Of a stretch of 64,000 nucleotides of DNA, positions 45,449 through 55,345 are shown piece after piece (position 1 is the first letter of the stretch; each line of letters opens with the position of its first letter). Made by a program: the position numbers and the translations under genes. This DNA is from Tuwongella immobilis (lineage in GTDB: Bacteria; Planctomycetota; Planctomycetia; Gemmatales; Gemmataceae), in contig NZ_LR593887.1 in NCBI RefSeq assembly GCF_901538355.1, positions 3,510,920 to 3,574,919 on the forward strand. The letters are read 5' to 3'. Below the pieces are notes generated by a model. The model was not told the origin of the DNA, made no database searches, and was given only the letters and a program-made list of their open reading frames with translations.

Positions 45449-48406
45449 ATGAGTCCGAGCAAATCGCCGCCGAATGCCGCGCCGCCGAGTGCGAATCCGC
45501 CGCTTCCGGGGGTGGATGCCCCGCTTCGCCAACAGCTGTTGGATGCCGCCAAACAATTCGGCGGGGGGGAAGATGCGCTCTCGAAAATCTGGGCGGGAAT
45601 CCTGGATGATGTCGATCGGCTGATGCACGAACGGCTGGAGATTTTCCCCGTTTGTCACCATTCGCCCGCTTCGGCGGTGCATTTGGTGCAGCGTCTCCGC
45701 CGTCAGCCGCCGCGTGTGATTTTCATGGAGATGTGCGAAGATTTTCGCCCGCTGTGCGAGAAACTCCGCGATTGCCGACTGCCGGTGGCGTTCCAAGCGT
45801 TCGCGGGTGCCTCGCAAGCCTTTCCCGCCAGTTGGACGCCGTTGGCAGTGGTGGCACCGCTAACGGAATTCTCCGCGGAATATCAGGCGATTGTCTACGC
45901 CATGGAACGCCCGACGACGGAATTGGTCTTCGTCGATCGCAGTGTCGATTTGTTGTTCCAATGGATGCCGCAAAAGGAAGATGAGCTCGAAAAGCATCTG
46001 GGCAAAGAGACCGGCGAGGGCGAAGCGCCCGATCCCGGCGAGGGCGAAGCGGAGGGACCGAGCAGCCACGGCACCGCCGTCGGAATCCAAATCGGCGAGA
46101 TCGAACCGACATTCGAGCAGTTCCGCGAATTCCTACTGCAAAACGCCCAGGTTCGCTACTTTTCCGAATGGTGGGAACAATATGTCGAGCAGGCGATCAT
46201 TGGCCGAGATTATGTCACCTATCGGCAAGTGATGGCGCTCGTGGGGAGTCTGCTGCGGAAACTTGGTCGAAAGGACGATGACCTGGAATCCGACCGCAAG
46301 CGTGAACGATTCATGTGGACGCGGATGAAGGAGTATCTGCGCGAACATGCGATTGCGCCGGAAGATGCGCTGTACATCTGCGGGGCGGCCCACATTGCCA
46401 GCGATGTTCCGGAATTCGGCACGCGAACGGATGCGACCTGGGAGATTCCCGCGCGCTCGCCAACGGCGTGGTTGTATGGCACGATTCCGTCGAGCTATTC
46501 CGCAATCGAGGCGCAATTCCATCACCCGGCAGGCACCGTCACGCTGGCGGATGCGAATTGGCAGAAGGCGCAACGTGGCCTGGAAATCGAGCCGTTCATT
46601 CTGACAAAATCGGACGGCAAAAATGCGAAGCAGGCGCAGAAAGCGCTCGCGATTCCCGCCTCGCCGCATGTGCCGGCGGTGGCAAGTCAGCGGAGTGGAT
46701 TGCTGAGTTATCTCACCTCTCCGCCCGAAGTTGGGTTGGAGGATGAGGAACAGTTGCTGGCGTGGTGTGTGGGAATTGTCGGGTCGGCTCGGAAACACGG
46801 CTACATGTCATCCACCGCCGATTCTATCGCCATTTATCACACGGCCAAACTGTTGGGACAACTGCGAAATCGGCCGCATCCCTCGGCATACGATTTTCGA
46901 GATGCCGCGATTACCTGCCTGGAAAAAGACCGCACCCCGAAGAAACGCAATATCGAGCGATTATGCGAAATTCTTCTCGGCGGCGATCGATTCGGCCAAG
47001 TCGGGTACACATCGCTGCCGCCGCTGGCGCAGGATGTCTACGATCGACTCGCGCCATTGAATTTGAATCTCCAGGCAACCGCGCTGCAACGTGCCCTGCT
47101 CGATTTCCGGGCGCATCCGGAATTACTCGCCTGCTCGGATTTGCTCTGGAAACTGCGCTATCTGCTCGCGGAGCGAACCGTGCGGGTGATTATGGGGGAG
47201 CGCACCCTGGGCCACACCCCGGTGCAGGAATCGTGGGATATTGCCATCGGCAAGAATCAGACACCGCTGATTATGCTGGGCTACGAAGGGGTGACGATCG
47301 AGCAAGTGCTCGAAAAGCGCATCAAAGCCAAGGCATTTGCCAGCGAAGCGACGGCGGCGGATGCGCTGGCAATGGTCGAAGATACGATTCTCTATCTGAA
47401 AAGTATTCGACTTTCGGAAGAAATCGGCGAGCATGCGATTCGGTTGCTGCTCGAAGAAACTGGGGCGCAAACCGCTCCGGAAATCTTCGAGCGAGTGCGG
47501 AAACTGGTGGGATATTATCGCTCCACCGCGTCGGGGTTGCCGAGCTGGTTGAAGCGCTTCATCACCACGGGCTATTCGCACTATTCGACATTGCTGCCGA
47601 CGGCCTTTTCGGATCGCGGAACGACTCCGGAGCAGATTGCCGGGATGCTGTCGTTCTTATTCACGCTGGAAAGTCTGGCACTGTCGCTGGGCTGTCAGCG
47701 GAGTCAGTTGCTCATCGCCGTGCAACAAGCCGGGCCGGTAACCAGCGACCCGCCCAAGTTGGGACTGCTCTGGTCGGCGGAGTGGGTGTTAGGCTTGCGG
47801 ACCATCGATCAGATTCGGATCTATTTTCTCGATCTGCTCGAAAATCCGTTGGCGATCGGATCGTATCCCGGCTATGTGCAAGGGTTTCTGCTGGCGTTGA
47901 AATTTACATCGCTGGTGGGGCGGCTGGTCGTGGAACTGCTGTCGCGGGCGTTTGAGCGGCTGCCGGATCGCATTCTGCTGCCGTGGTTGCCGGGGTTGAT
48001 TATGACCCTGAAACCGCACATGGATACGCTGATGCCCGTATTGCTGAAAGAGGCATCGGCGTGCTTCCCGGCGAAGCTCAAGCAGTTGCTGAACTGGCAA
48101 GCGCCGTGGGATCGAGCGGCCCCGCCCAAACCCGCCGTCAGCGACAGTCGACCGACGTTCGAACGCACCCCGGAAGATGCGGCGATTTTCGGCCTGCTGC
48201 ACGCCCATCCACAATCCACGAATGCGCTCGCGGGCTTGTTGGGGGCCACCGTGCAATGGAATCTCGGCGGCGAATCCGCTGGAGAATCCGCCAGCACCAC
48301 TGTCGCGCTCACGCCAGAAGATCAACTCGTGGTGACACTTCTGCGCGAAATGGGCACGACGGCGAATAGTCTGAAAATGATCCTTCCAGGATCATCGACA
48401 CACTAA
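45449..48406 (+). CDS. DUF5682-family protein (YehM-like)
   Basis: This is a 985-residue soluble protein. The N-terminal half carries the family marks IFPVCHHSPASAVHL near residue 67, VIFMEMCEDFRPL near 90, and LYICGAAHIASDVPEF near 310. Paired His-containing motifs recall TIKI/EreA/TraB-like hydrolases, but that relation is inference. An acidic GEGE-rich insert is near residue 190. The C-terminal half is helical (about 480-890) with a low-complexity end. It starts 12 bases after the MoxR stop with GGAGG, and it is the last gene of the operon. By homology to the yehLMPQ set, it is probably the component processed or delivered by the MoxR/VWA pair, or the effector. No activity is proven. Confidence 0.88.
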   Translation: MSPSKSPPNAAPPSANPPLPGVDAPLRQQLLDAAKQFGGGEDALSKIWAGILDDVDRLMHERLEIFPVCHHSPASAVHLVQRLRRQPPRVIFMEMCEDFRPLCEKLRDCRLPVAFQAFAGASQAFPASWTPLAVVAPLTEFSAEYQAIVYAMERPTTELVFVDRSVDLLFQWMPQKEDELEKHLGKETGEGEAPDPGEGEAEGPSSHGTAVGIQIGEIEPTFEQFREFLLQNAQVRYFSEWWEQYVEQAIIGRDYVTYRQVMALVGSLLRKLGRKDDDLESDRKRERFMWTRMKEYLREHAIAPEDALYICGAAHIASDVPEFGTRTDATWEIPARSPTAWLYGTIPSSYSAIEAQFHHPAGTVTLADANWQKAQRGLEIEPFILTKSDGKNAKQAQKALAIPASPHVPAVASQRSGLLSYLTSPPEVGLEDEEQLLAWCVGIVGSARKHGYMSSTADSIAIYHTAKLLGQLRNRPHPSAYDFRDAAITCLEKDRTPKKRNIERLCEILLGGDRFGQVGYTSLPPLAQDVYDRLAPLNLNLQATALQRALLDFRAHPELLACSDLLWKLRYLLAERTVRVIMGERTLGHTPVQESWDIAIGKNQTPLIMLGYEGVTIEQVLEKRIKAKAFASEATAADALAMVEDTILYLKSIRLSEEIGEHAIRLLLEETGAQTAPEIFERVRKLVGYYRSTASGLPSWLKRFITTGYSHYSTLLPTAFSDRGTTPEQIAGMLSFLFTLESLALSLGCQRSQLLIAVQQAGPVTSDPPKLGLLWSAEWVLGLRTIDQIRIYFLDLLENPLAIGSYPGYVQGFLLALKFTSLVGRLVVELLSRAFERLPDRILLPWLPGLIMTLKPHMDTLMPVLLKEASACFPAKLKQLLNWQAPWDRAAPPKPAVSDSRPTFERTPEDAAIFGLLHAHPQSTNALAGLLGATVQWNLGGESAGESASTTVALTPEDQLVVTLLREMGTTANSLKMILPGSSTH

Positions 48407-48435
48407 TTGGACCCGATTCGGATGATCGGTCACGG

Positions 48436-49434
48436 TCACACCAGGCCGATCATCCGAAACAACCGACCCACCCAAGGCCACGCGATCAGCACCACCCACG
48501 GAAGCAAAGCCACTCGTTTTCCGGCAGCAATCGGCACCAGCGACACCAACAGCAACAGCAGCGTTGCCGCCTGCCAGCCGAATAATCCCCCCCACGCAAT
48601 CAAGATCAGGCGCATCCCCGTGTCGAATTCCACGATGCGATCGATGCGCAATAGTCCCAGGATTCGGATTCCCACGATCATAAACCCACCGCCCAGTAGC
48701 AGGGTGATGATGCCATCGGGAATCCCCAATTTCGGCAGCGTCACGATCGGAACCGTGGGATTTGATGTCAGAAGTGTGCGTTGCTCGTATCGATAGGCCG
48801 GCTTCCATGGGGCGAGTTGCAGACCGGGCATGACATCATTCAGACCTTGCGATTGCCGATTCAGATTCACCAGAACATCCGTCTCGGCGTTGGGCCACGG
48901 CCAAGGATATGCGAGGGTGAACCCCGCCACCATGACACAGGCCGTCACCCCGATCGATGCCGGAATGGGTCGCTGCATGCGGGAGATTTGAAAGACGATG
49001 ATACTGAACGCGATCAGAATAGCGATCACCAGAAACCACAACCAAATTTCGACCGGAATCGCCCCAAGCAGGAACAGCGGTCGAATCGATTGAATCATCG
49101 GAAATCGCATCCAATTCATCACCACCAAAACATAGAACGCGGCCAGAAATAACACGCCGGTACCGATCTCGACCCCGAAGTAACTCGCGGAGAACGGGGC
49201 CTTGCACTTGCGACATTTCCCACGAAGCAACCAATATCCAAGAATCGGAATATTATCATGCCAGCGAATTTTCTGGAAGCAGTGGAAGCAATGCGATGAT
49301 GGCCAAAGGACACTACAACGATTGGGAATTCGGAAAATAAAGACATTCAAACCGCTTCCAACCGCGAGGCCAATGAGGAACACGCACGCCATCCACATGG
49401 CCATCAATGGCACAGGTGTCACCAACTCGAGCAT
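48436..49434 (-). CDS. Prepilin peptidase-like membrane protein, apparently catalytically degenerate
   Basis: This is a 332-residue polytopic membrane protein. The N-terminal half matches the A24 N-terminal domain: LIGLAVGSGLNVFIFRIPNR, then a zinc-site pattern CFHC and CRKC around residues 49-76, and the GVEIGTG segment. In true prepilin peptidases the two catalytic aspartates lie in a D-x-IPD region and a GxGD segment. Here the corresponding positions read SRMQRPIPASIG and FDTGMRLI, so both aspartates seem absent or displaced. The C-terminal half is also longer than usual, with an inserted loop of about 60 residues. It may be an inactive relative with a new role. The ATG follows AAGGGG. Confidence 0.8.
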   Translation of the reverse strand: MLELVTPVPLMAMWMACVFLIGLAVGSGLNVFIFRIPNRCSVLWPSSHCFHCFQKIRWHDNIPILGYWLLRGKCRKCKAPFSASYFGVEIGTGVLFLAAFYVLVVMNWMRFPMIQSIRPLFLLGAIPVEIWLWFLVIAILIAFSIIVFQISRMQRPIPASIGVTACVMVAGFTLAYPWPWPNAETDVLVNLNRQSQGLNDVMPGLQLAPWKPAYRYEQRTLLTSNPTVPIVTLPKLGIPDGIITLLLGGGFMIVGIRILGLLRIDRIVEFDTGMRLILIAWGGLFGWQAATLLLLLVSLVPIAAGKRVALLPWVVLIAWPWVGRLFRMIGLV

Positions 49435-49605
49435 GGCATTCCCCTTCGGAACGAAAACGGCAATCCGATTCTGATGCGTACGATTCTAGCAATTTTTTCG
49501 GATGAAACATGGCCTGAAATCGCCACTTGAGACGAGAATCGTCGCTGAAAGCCCTGATGGGATCACGAGTTGGGGTTTGCAGGTATCGCCGGGAACGATC
49601 CGATC

Positions 49606-49634
49606 GTGACGAGATTCGGTAAAGATGGTAAAAT
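49606..49634 (+). promoter_or_regulatory. Putative promoter of surface protein gene
   Basis: GTGACG (49606-49611) and TAAAAT (49629-49634) are separated by 17 bases. The leader to the ATG at 49691 would be about 50 bases and holds GAGGA. The first surface protein gene also has TAAAAT upstream (29284-29289), but with a weak -35. Confidence 0.4.
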
Positions 49635-49690
49635 CGGCAAGACTGGGACTCGCTCGCTCAAGGATGATCTCCGAACGAGGATCATAGCCA

Positions 49691-52375
49691 ATGCCGCAGT
49701 TACGCCAATCTCCCCTACGCTCCCTCGAAGAGTTGGAACGTCGGGATACGCCGACGACGTGGGTGGTGAACACCAGCGACGATGTGAATATCGCCGTTGA
49801 TGGGAAACTCACGCTGCGAGAAGCACTCTTAGCAGCGATCACCAACAGCGCGGTCGGTGACGCGGCGGCGGGCGATCCCACTCAAGAAGATGTCATTACG
49901 TTTGATCTCGGCCCCAATCCGCGATTGCTCGTCATCACCGGCAACGGCCTGCCAACCATCAGCGGTGGTGGGCCACTGCGAATCGACGGCTCGCTCCCGG
50001 ACGGAAAGATTGTCCACATTGATGGCAGTCTGGTCCCGGATGGCGTCCCAGGCTTGATCATCGAGAACTCGAGCGGCGTGGTGCTCCACAAGTTAACCAT
50101 CGCTCGATTTCGGGATTCCGGGATCATCATCCAAAATTCCAGTAATGTCACGATCACCAGCTCGACCGTTGGCACCAATCCTGCCAACGCAATCGGCCTG
50201 GGCAATCGCGGGCACGGCATCCACATTCGCGGTGGATCGCAGCAGGTGACCATCGGCGGAACCACACCCGAGTTGGGCAATCGCATCTCCGCCAATCGCG
50301 ATTCCGGGGTCCGTGTCGAACCGGATAGTCACTCGGTCGCCATTCTGGGCAACATCATCAACGGGCACGGAACACTTGGCATCGATCGCGGGATCGAAGG
50401 CGTTGGTGGCACGGGTCCAACCGGCCCGGCATTTCCGGTCTTGTCGCAAGCCCACGTTACCCCGAATGGCTTGGTGATTACGGGCACGCTCACCGGTCGG
50501 CCGCTCCAGGAATACCGCGTTGAATTCTTCCGTGGAAATCCGCCCAACGCCTCGGGCCACGGCGAAGCCACGACGTTCATCAGCAGCATCCAAGTGATCA
50601 CGGATGCCAATGGCGTGGCCAATTTCCGCACGCCCAATCTCCCGCCGATCATTTCCAACGCGGCCATCACCGCGACGGCAACGGATTGGACCACGCAAGA
50701 TACCAGCGAGTTTGCTGCCAATATCCTCAGCAAACGCACCGGTGGCACCGTCCATGGCGTCGTGTTTCGAGACAACAATTTCAACGGCATTCAGGATGCG
50801 GGCGAGCCGGGAATCGCCAACGCACAAGTCTATGTTGATGCCGATGGGAACAACACATTCTCCGAAGGGGAAATCATCGTCTCGACGAATTCCCTCGGGG
50901 AATTCATGTTCACGCTGGAAAACGATGGCAATTATTCGCTGCGACAATTGCCAATCGAAGGATTCACGACAACAACTCCCTTCCCACCAGCGTTCCCCGT
51001 CATCGGCGGCACGAAAACGACGGGGATTTCGTTCGGAAATCGCGTCACTCCCGATGGCGGCACCCCCAGCGGCAGCGTCTCTGGAATCGTCTATCGAGAT
51101 TTGAATCAAAATTCGGTTCGAGACGCAGATGATCCACTGCTTCCGGGTGTTCGTGCGTACTTGGATCTGAACAATAATCAGCGATACGATGTGGGTGAAC
51201 CGACGGGATTCACCAATGCGGATGGTGTCTACACGATCACCGCACCGATCAACCGGACGTATCTGGTTCGCATCGAATCGCCGAGCCAACTCACTCCGGT
51301 TTCGCAAGATGCGTATTCGGTGACCGTGACGGATGGTCGGCCGCAGACCGGATTGGATTTTGGCCTGCGTGCCATCAATCGGAATCTCCTTCTGGGTGGG
51401 CCACGCTACGCGGTTGGGGCCGATGCGGGTGGTGCACCGATTGTGCGAATTTACGCACAAGAGAATCCCGAACCGCTTCTGACGATTCAGGCCTTTGATT
51501 CGCAGTTTACCGGCGGCGTTCGGGTGGCCATGGGCGATGTCAACCGGGATGGCATTCCAGACGTCTTCGCGGCGGCTGGACCGGGAGCGCCACCAGAAGT
51601 TCGCGTTTACGATGGCCAAACCGGCATGCTCATCGGCACGATTCTCGCCTTTGAAGCCAGTTTCCGCGGCGGCGTCTTCATCTCGACGGCGGACTTCAAT
51701 TTTGACGGCGTGACCGATTTCGTTGTCTCACCCGATCAGGGTGGTGGACCGCGTGTGCGAATCCTGGATGGGAACTCGCTGGCAACGATCGCCGACTTCT
51801 TCGGGATCGAAGACCCCAATTTCCGTGGGGGTGCCCGAGTTGCGATCACGGATATCAACCGCGACGATGTTCCGGATCTGCTCATCGCAGCGGGATTTGG
51901 AGGCGGGCCACGGGTCGCCGCGTTCGATGGTCGCTCCTTGCGATCGGGTGCGACTCCGGTGAAATTCTTCGGCGATTTCTTCCTGTTCGAGCCGACGCTG
52001 CGAAACGGCGTCTATCTGGCAGGTGGCGATATTGACGGAGATGGCTTTGGAGATCTGGTCGCTGGCGGTGGGCCGGGCGGCGGACCACGGGTGTTTGCGC
52101 TCTCGGGTCGGCGTCTCATTGAATCATCGGGCGCAGATCAGGTCGTTCTGGCAAACTTTTTTGCAGGTTCCTCGGCAAGTCGCGGCGGAATTCGGTTGTC
52201 GATGAAGGATCTCGACGGCGATAATCGGGCGGAGATTGTCGCGGGGGCTGGAACCGGCGATGGTGCTTTCACCGCCGCATTTCGCGGATCCTCGGTTACT
52301 CCCGACGGAGAGCCGACGAGTATGCTGCGGATGGAGGTGTTTCCGGACTTTCGCGGCGGAGTCTACGTTGGCTAA
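49691..52375 (+). CDS. Large surface protein with beta-helix, SdrD-like and FG-GAP repeats
   Basis: This is an 894-residue protein. The N-terminus has the LRSLEELERRDTP segment (residues 9-21), the planctomycete LExLExR-type motif, in place of a normal signal peptide. Residues about 25-240 form parallel beta-helix repeats (SGVVLHKLTIARFRDSGIII; SSNVTITSSTVG). Two SdrD-like B domains follow (GVVFRDNNFNGIQDAGEPG near 355; GIVYRDLNQNSVRDADDP near 465). The C-terminal third has four or five FG-GAP/VCBS blades with calcium-type motifs such as GDVNRDGIPDVFAAAG and GDIDGDGFGDLVAGGG. A calcium-stabilised surface protein is inferred. No sortase-like or PEP-type tail is visible. Confidence 0.87.
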   Translation: MPQLRQSPLRSLEELERRDTPTTWVVNTSDDVNIAVDGKLTLREALLAAITNSAVGDAAAGDPTQEDVITFDLGPNPRLLVITGNGLPTISGGGPLRIDGSLPDGKIVHIDGSLVPDGVPGLIIENSSGVVLHKLTIARFRDSGIIIQNSSNVTITSSTVGTNPANAIGLGNRGHGIHIRGGSQQVTIGGTTPELGNRISANRDSGVRVEPDSHSVAILGNIINGHGTLGIDRGIEGVGGTGPTGPAFPVLSQAHVTPNGLVITGTLTGRPLQEYRVEFFRGNPPNASGHGEATTFISSIQVITDANGVANFRTPNLPPIISNAAITATATDWTTQDTSEFAANILSKRTGGTVHGVVFRDNNFNGIQDAGEPGIANAQVYVDADGNNTFSEGEIIVSTNSLGEFMFTLENDGNYSLRQLPIEGFTTTTPFPPAFPVIGGTKTTGISFGNRVTPDGGTPSGSVSGIVYRDLNQNSVRDADDPLLPGVRAYLDLNNNQRYDVGEPTGFTNADGVYTITAPINRTYLVRIESPSQLTPVSQDAYSVTVTDGRPQTGLDFGLRAINRNLLLGGPRYAVGADAGGAPIVRIYAQENPEPLLTIQAFDSQFTGGVRVAMGDVNRDGIPDVFAAAGPGAPPEVRVYDGQTGMLIGTILAFEASFRGGVFISTADFNFDGVTDFVVSPDQGGGPRVRILDGNSLATIADFFGIEDPNFRGGARVAITDINRDDVPDLLIAAGFGGGPRVAAFDGRSLRSGATPVKFFGDFFLFEPTLRNGVYLAGGDIDGDGFGDLVAGGGPGGGPRVFALSGRRLIESSGADQVVLANFFAGSSASRGGIRLSMKDLDGDNRAEIVAGAGTGDGAFTAAFRGSSVTPDGEPTSMLRMEVFPDFRGGVYVG

Positions 52376-52377
52376 TC

Positions 52378-52399
52378 CATCGTCGCGGATTCGACGATG
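52378..52399 (+). terminator. Hairpin after surface protein gene
   Basis: CATCGTCG (52378-52385) and CGACGATG (52392-52399) form an 8-bp stem with a 6-base loop, three bases after the stop codon. No T-run follows, so termination is only a possibility. Confidence 0.35.
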
Positions 52400-52429
52400 C
52401 CTCTCCGATTTGAACCACGAGGACCGATC

Positions 52430-53554
52430 ATGCGTTGGATGATTGCATTGTTGATGCTCACCGGGATTGGAATGCTGCCGTCGATGCACGCAGCCGATGC
52501 TCCGGCAATTACCGTCAGTCAAGCCCCGTTTGGCAAGCTGCCGGATGGACACGAAGTCACCCTGTACACGCTCAAGTCGCCCACCATGGTCGTGAAAATC
52601 ATGGATTACGGCGCGTTGGTCACAGAACTGCACACGCCCGATTCCAAGGGGAAGCTCGGCGATGTCGTGCTGGGCTTTGACAACTTGGAAGGTTATCTCA
52701 AGGGGCATCCGTACTTCGGGGCCACCATCGGCCGAGTCGCCAATCGCGTCGGAAACGCCACCTTCCAACTGAACGGCAAGACGTACAAGTTGGCCGCCAA
52801 CAACGGCAAGCATTCGCTGCACGGCGGGGAAAAAGGCTTTGACAAAGTCCTGTGGAAAGGCACGATGTCGCAAGCCAACGGCAACGCCAGCGTGAAATTC
52901 ACGTATCTCAGCAAAGACGGCGAAGAAGGCTACCCCGGAAATCTGCAAGTGGCGGTCACCTACACGCTGACGGCGAAAAACGAACTCCAAATCGATTACG
53001 TTGCGACGACCGATCAAGATACCCCCGTCAACCTGACGCACCACAGCTATTTCAATCTCGCCGGGCACGCCTCGGGCAACGTCCTGAAGCAGGCCATTCG
53101 CATCGATGCCGATCAATACACGCCGGGCGACGAAACCCTCGTCCCCACCGGGAAACTCGCTCCGGTCAAGGAGACGCCGCTGGACCTGACCAGCGCCACG
53201 CCAATTGGCAAAAACATCGGCCAATTAACCGGCGAACCAGGTGGGTACGATCATAACTATGTGCTGCGTCGAACCGATAAGAAACTCGCGGAAGTCGCCG
53301 AAGTGACCGATCCCGAATCCGGGCGTGTGCTGAAGGTGCTGACCACCGAGCCGGGGCTGCAATTCTACACCGGCAACTTCCTGGATGGCACGGTGAAAGG
53401 CAAAGGCGGCGCAGTCTATGCCAAGCATCAAGCGTTCTGCCTGGAGCCGCAACATTACCCGGATTCGATCAACCAGCCGACGTTCCCATCGATCGTGCTC
53501 AAGCCCGGCAAGACTTACGAGCAGACGACCGTCTACGCCTTCTCGGCCAAATAA
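52430..53554 (+). CDS. galM: Exported aldose 1-epimerase
   Basis: GalM interconverts the alpha and beta anomers of aldoses. The 374-residue precursor has a signal peptide (about 1-20, ending MHAADAP), so it acts outside the cytoplasm, as is common in planctomycetes. Active-site segments are GATIGRVANRVGNATF, the first histidine in GKHSLHGGEKGFDK, the catalytic histidine in LTHHSYFNLAGH, the glutamate region in FCLEPQHYPDSIN, and GGYDHNYVL. The start is the ATG at 52430 after GAGGA; the frame is open upstream to 52397 without a ribosome site. Confidence 0.95.
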   Translation: MRWMIALLMLTGIGMLPSMHAADAPAITVSQAPFGKLPDGHEVTLYTLKSPTMVVKIMDYGALVTELHTPDSKGKLGDVVLGFDNLEGYLKGHPYFGATIGRVANRVGNATFQLNGKTYKLAANNGKHSLHGGEKGFDKVLWKGTMSQANGNASVKFTYLSKDGEEGYPGNLQVAVTYTLTAKNELQIDYVATTDQDTPVNLTHHSYFNLAGHASGNVLKQAIRIDADQYTPGDETLVPTGKLAPVKETPLDLTSATPIGKNIGQLTGEPGGYDHNYVLRRTDKKLAEVAEVTDPESGRVLKVLTTEPGLQFYTGNFLDGTVKGKGGAVYAKHQAFCLEPQHYPDSINQPTFPSIVLKPGKTYEQTTVYAFSAK

Positions 53555-53647
53555 CGTCGCGTTCGTAACGCAATTCATTCTGAGGGGTTGAATCAAGAGA
53601 CAGCCCCCACTGGGGGGAACCAGGCACCGATCGAGGAGCAACGGCTG

Positions 53648-55342
53648 ATGGACAGCAATCCGAAATCTGCACCCGGTTCCACCTCGGCGAATTCCACCAG
53701 CGGGGATCGCACCCCCGATTTGGTCAACCAAACCTTGGGCGATTTCCAACTCTTGCGGAAACTTGGCCAAGGCGGCATGGGTCAAGTCTATCTCGCGCGA
53801 CAACTCACCCTCAAACGGCAAGTCGCGGTCAAAATCCTTCGCGCGGAACTGGCCCAAAATGTGACCGCCCTGCGACGCTTTCAGGCCGAAGCCGAAGCCG
53901 TCGCCCGCATTGTCCACGCCAATATCGTGCAGGTTTACGCCATCGGCGAGCAAAACGGCCTCAACTACATGGCGTTGGAGTTTGTCGATGGTCGCACGCT
54001 CCGCGATTATCTCGTCCGCAAAGGCACGCTCGATCTGCCCGTTGCCTTGAGCATCATGCGGCAAGTGCTGGCCGCCTTGGCCCGCGCCCACGAGATGGGC
54101 TTTGTGCATCGCGACATCAAACCGGAAAACATTCTGATTTCCCGCAAGGGCGAAGCGAAAGTGACGGACTTCGGCCTTTCCCGCTGCTTCGCCACCGATG
54201 AGCCGCTGAATATCACCCAATCCGGCGTGACCATGGGCACACCGTTGTACATGAGTCCCGAACAGGTCCAAGGACACGCCGTCGATCCACGAACCGATTT
54301 ATATTCGTTCGGAGTCACCTGCTTCCATTTATTGTGTGGCGAACCACCGTTTCGGGGCAATACGCCATTCGAAGTCGCGCTCCAGCACGTCCAGGCGGAA
54401 CCGCCGCAGCTGCGCGCCATCCGTCCCGACTTGCCCGACGAATTATGTCAACTCGTTCACAAACTGATGGCCAAGCGGAAGGAAGATCGCTTTGCCACCG
54501 CCAAGGAAGTGCTTCGGGATCTGGCCCGGATTCGCGAGCAATTGGGCATGTTGCCCGGCACGACGGCCCCGGTCATGCCGCTGACCAATCCTGCCAGCCA
54601 AACGCTGCAAACCACCAGCGACCCGAATCGGGCTGGCCTCCCCGCCGCCGGCAGCGAACCGCGATTGGGGACATTGACCGGCACAATCCCGTCGCAACCC
54701 TCTTCATCGCAGCGGCGAATCCGCATGCTCGTCGGTGCGGTGGCCCTGGTCGCCAGTGGTGCAATCGGATTCTGGTTGAATGAACAATCGCTGCGATCGA
54801 GTTCGCCAGTGGAAGTCAGCCGTGAAGATTCTGCGGGAACCGCCCTGCCCAGCCCCCCGGCCAGCGACCCGAGCGCGAGCTTGCCGAAACTCGCCTCACT
54901 CCGCGAACGTGCATTGCTGGCCGAGTTGAAATCTCCCAAGATCGACCCGGTTCGATTGACGCAGTTCACCGTCGAATTGGCGTTGATTTATGTGGAAGAA
55001 CGGCGATTGGACGAAGCGGAGCAGTTGTTCCGCAGTCTGAGTCGCGGCGGAATCCTTCCGCGCAACCGACTTCCCGAAATCGGCGTCGCGATTGTCACCG
55101 CCTATCGAGACGATGTGGATCCGGAAGCCGCCGTGAAGTCGGCTGCCAAATTTCTCGAAGTGTTGGGCGAACGGGATGGCAAAGTTGCCGCCGTCACATT
55201 GCGAGGATACCCGCTATTGTCGCAGGCCATTGGCGTGGCGTTGCAGCGCAATGCCGAAAACCTGAAGGCACAAGGCAAGTCACTCGATCCGAAATTGGAA
55301 CGATTCCGCAGCGGCCAGGGGATTTTCACCCCGAAAGCCTGA
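53648..55342 (+). CDS. Transmembrane Ser/Thr protein kinase (PknB-like)
   Basis: This is a 564-residue protein. After about 30 low-complexity residues, the kinase domain shows the glycine loop LGQGGMGQVYLA at about 39-50, the lysine in VAVKIL (about 62), HRDIKPEN at about 154, DFGLSR at about 174, and GTPLYMSPEQ in the activation segment. A Pro/Ser/Thr linker leads to one membrane helix (about 358-377) and an outer domain of about 185 residues that looks helical and TPR-like. The frame is open upstream to a TTG at 53588, but the ATG at 53648 has GAGGAG nine bases before it. It converges on another kinase gene with a three-base gap. Confidence 0.92.
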   Translation: MDSNPKSAPGSTSANSTSGDRTPDLVNQTLGDFQLLRKLGQGGMGQVYLARQLTLKRQVAVKILRAELAQNVTALRRFQAEAEAVARIVHANIVQVYAIGEQNGLNYMALEFVDGRTLRDYLVRKGTLDLPVALSIMRQVLAALARAHEMGFVHRDIKPENILISRKGEAKVTDFGLSRCFATDEPLNITQSGVTMGTPLYMSPEQVQGHAVDPRTDLYSFGVTCFHLLCGEPPFRGNTPFEVALQHVQAEPPQLRAIRPDLPDELCQLVHKLMAKRKEDRFATAKEVLRDLARIREQLGMLPGTTAPVMPLTNPASQTLQTTSDPNRAGLPAAGSEPRLGTLTGTIPSQPSSSQRRIRMLVGAVALVASGAIGFWLNEQSLRSSSPVEVSREDSAGTALPSPPASDPSASLPKLASLRERALLAELKSPKIDPVRLTQFTVELALIYVEERRLDEAEQLFRSLSRGGILPRNRLPEIGVAIVTAYRDDVDPEAAVKSAAKFLEVLGERDGKVAAVTLRGYPLLSQAIGVALQRNAENLKAQGKSLDPKLERFRSGQGIFTPKA

Positions 55343-55345
55343 TGA

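Noticed and set aside
53555-53587. Short GCGTT/AACGC hairpin after galM
   Set aside because: The stem is only five bases with no T-run, too weak to call a terminator.
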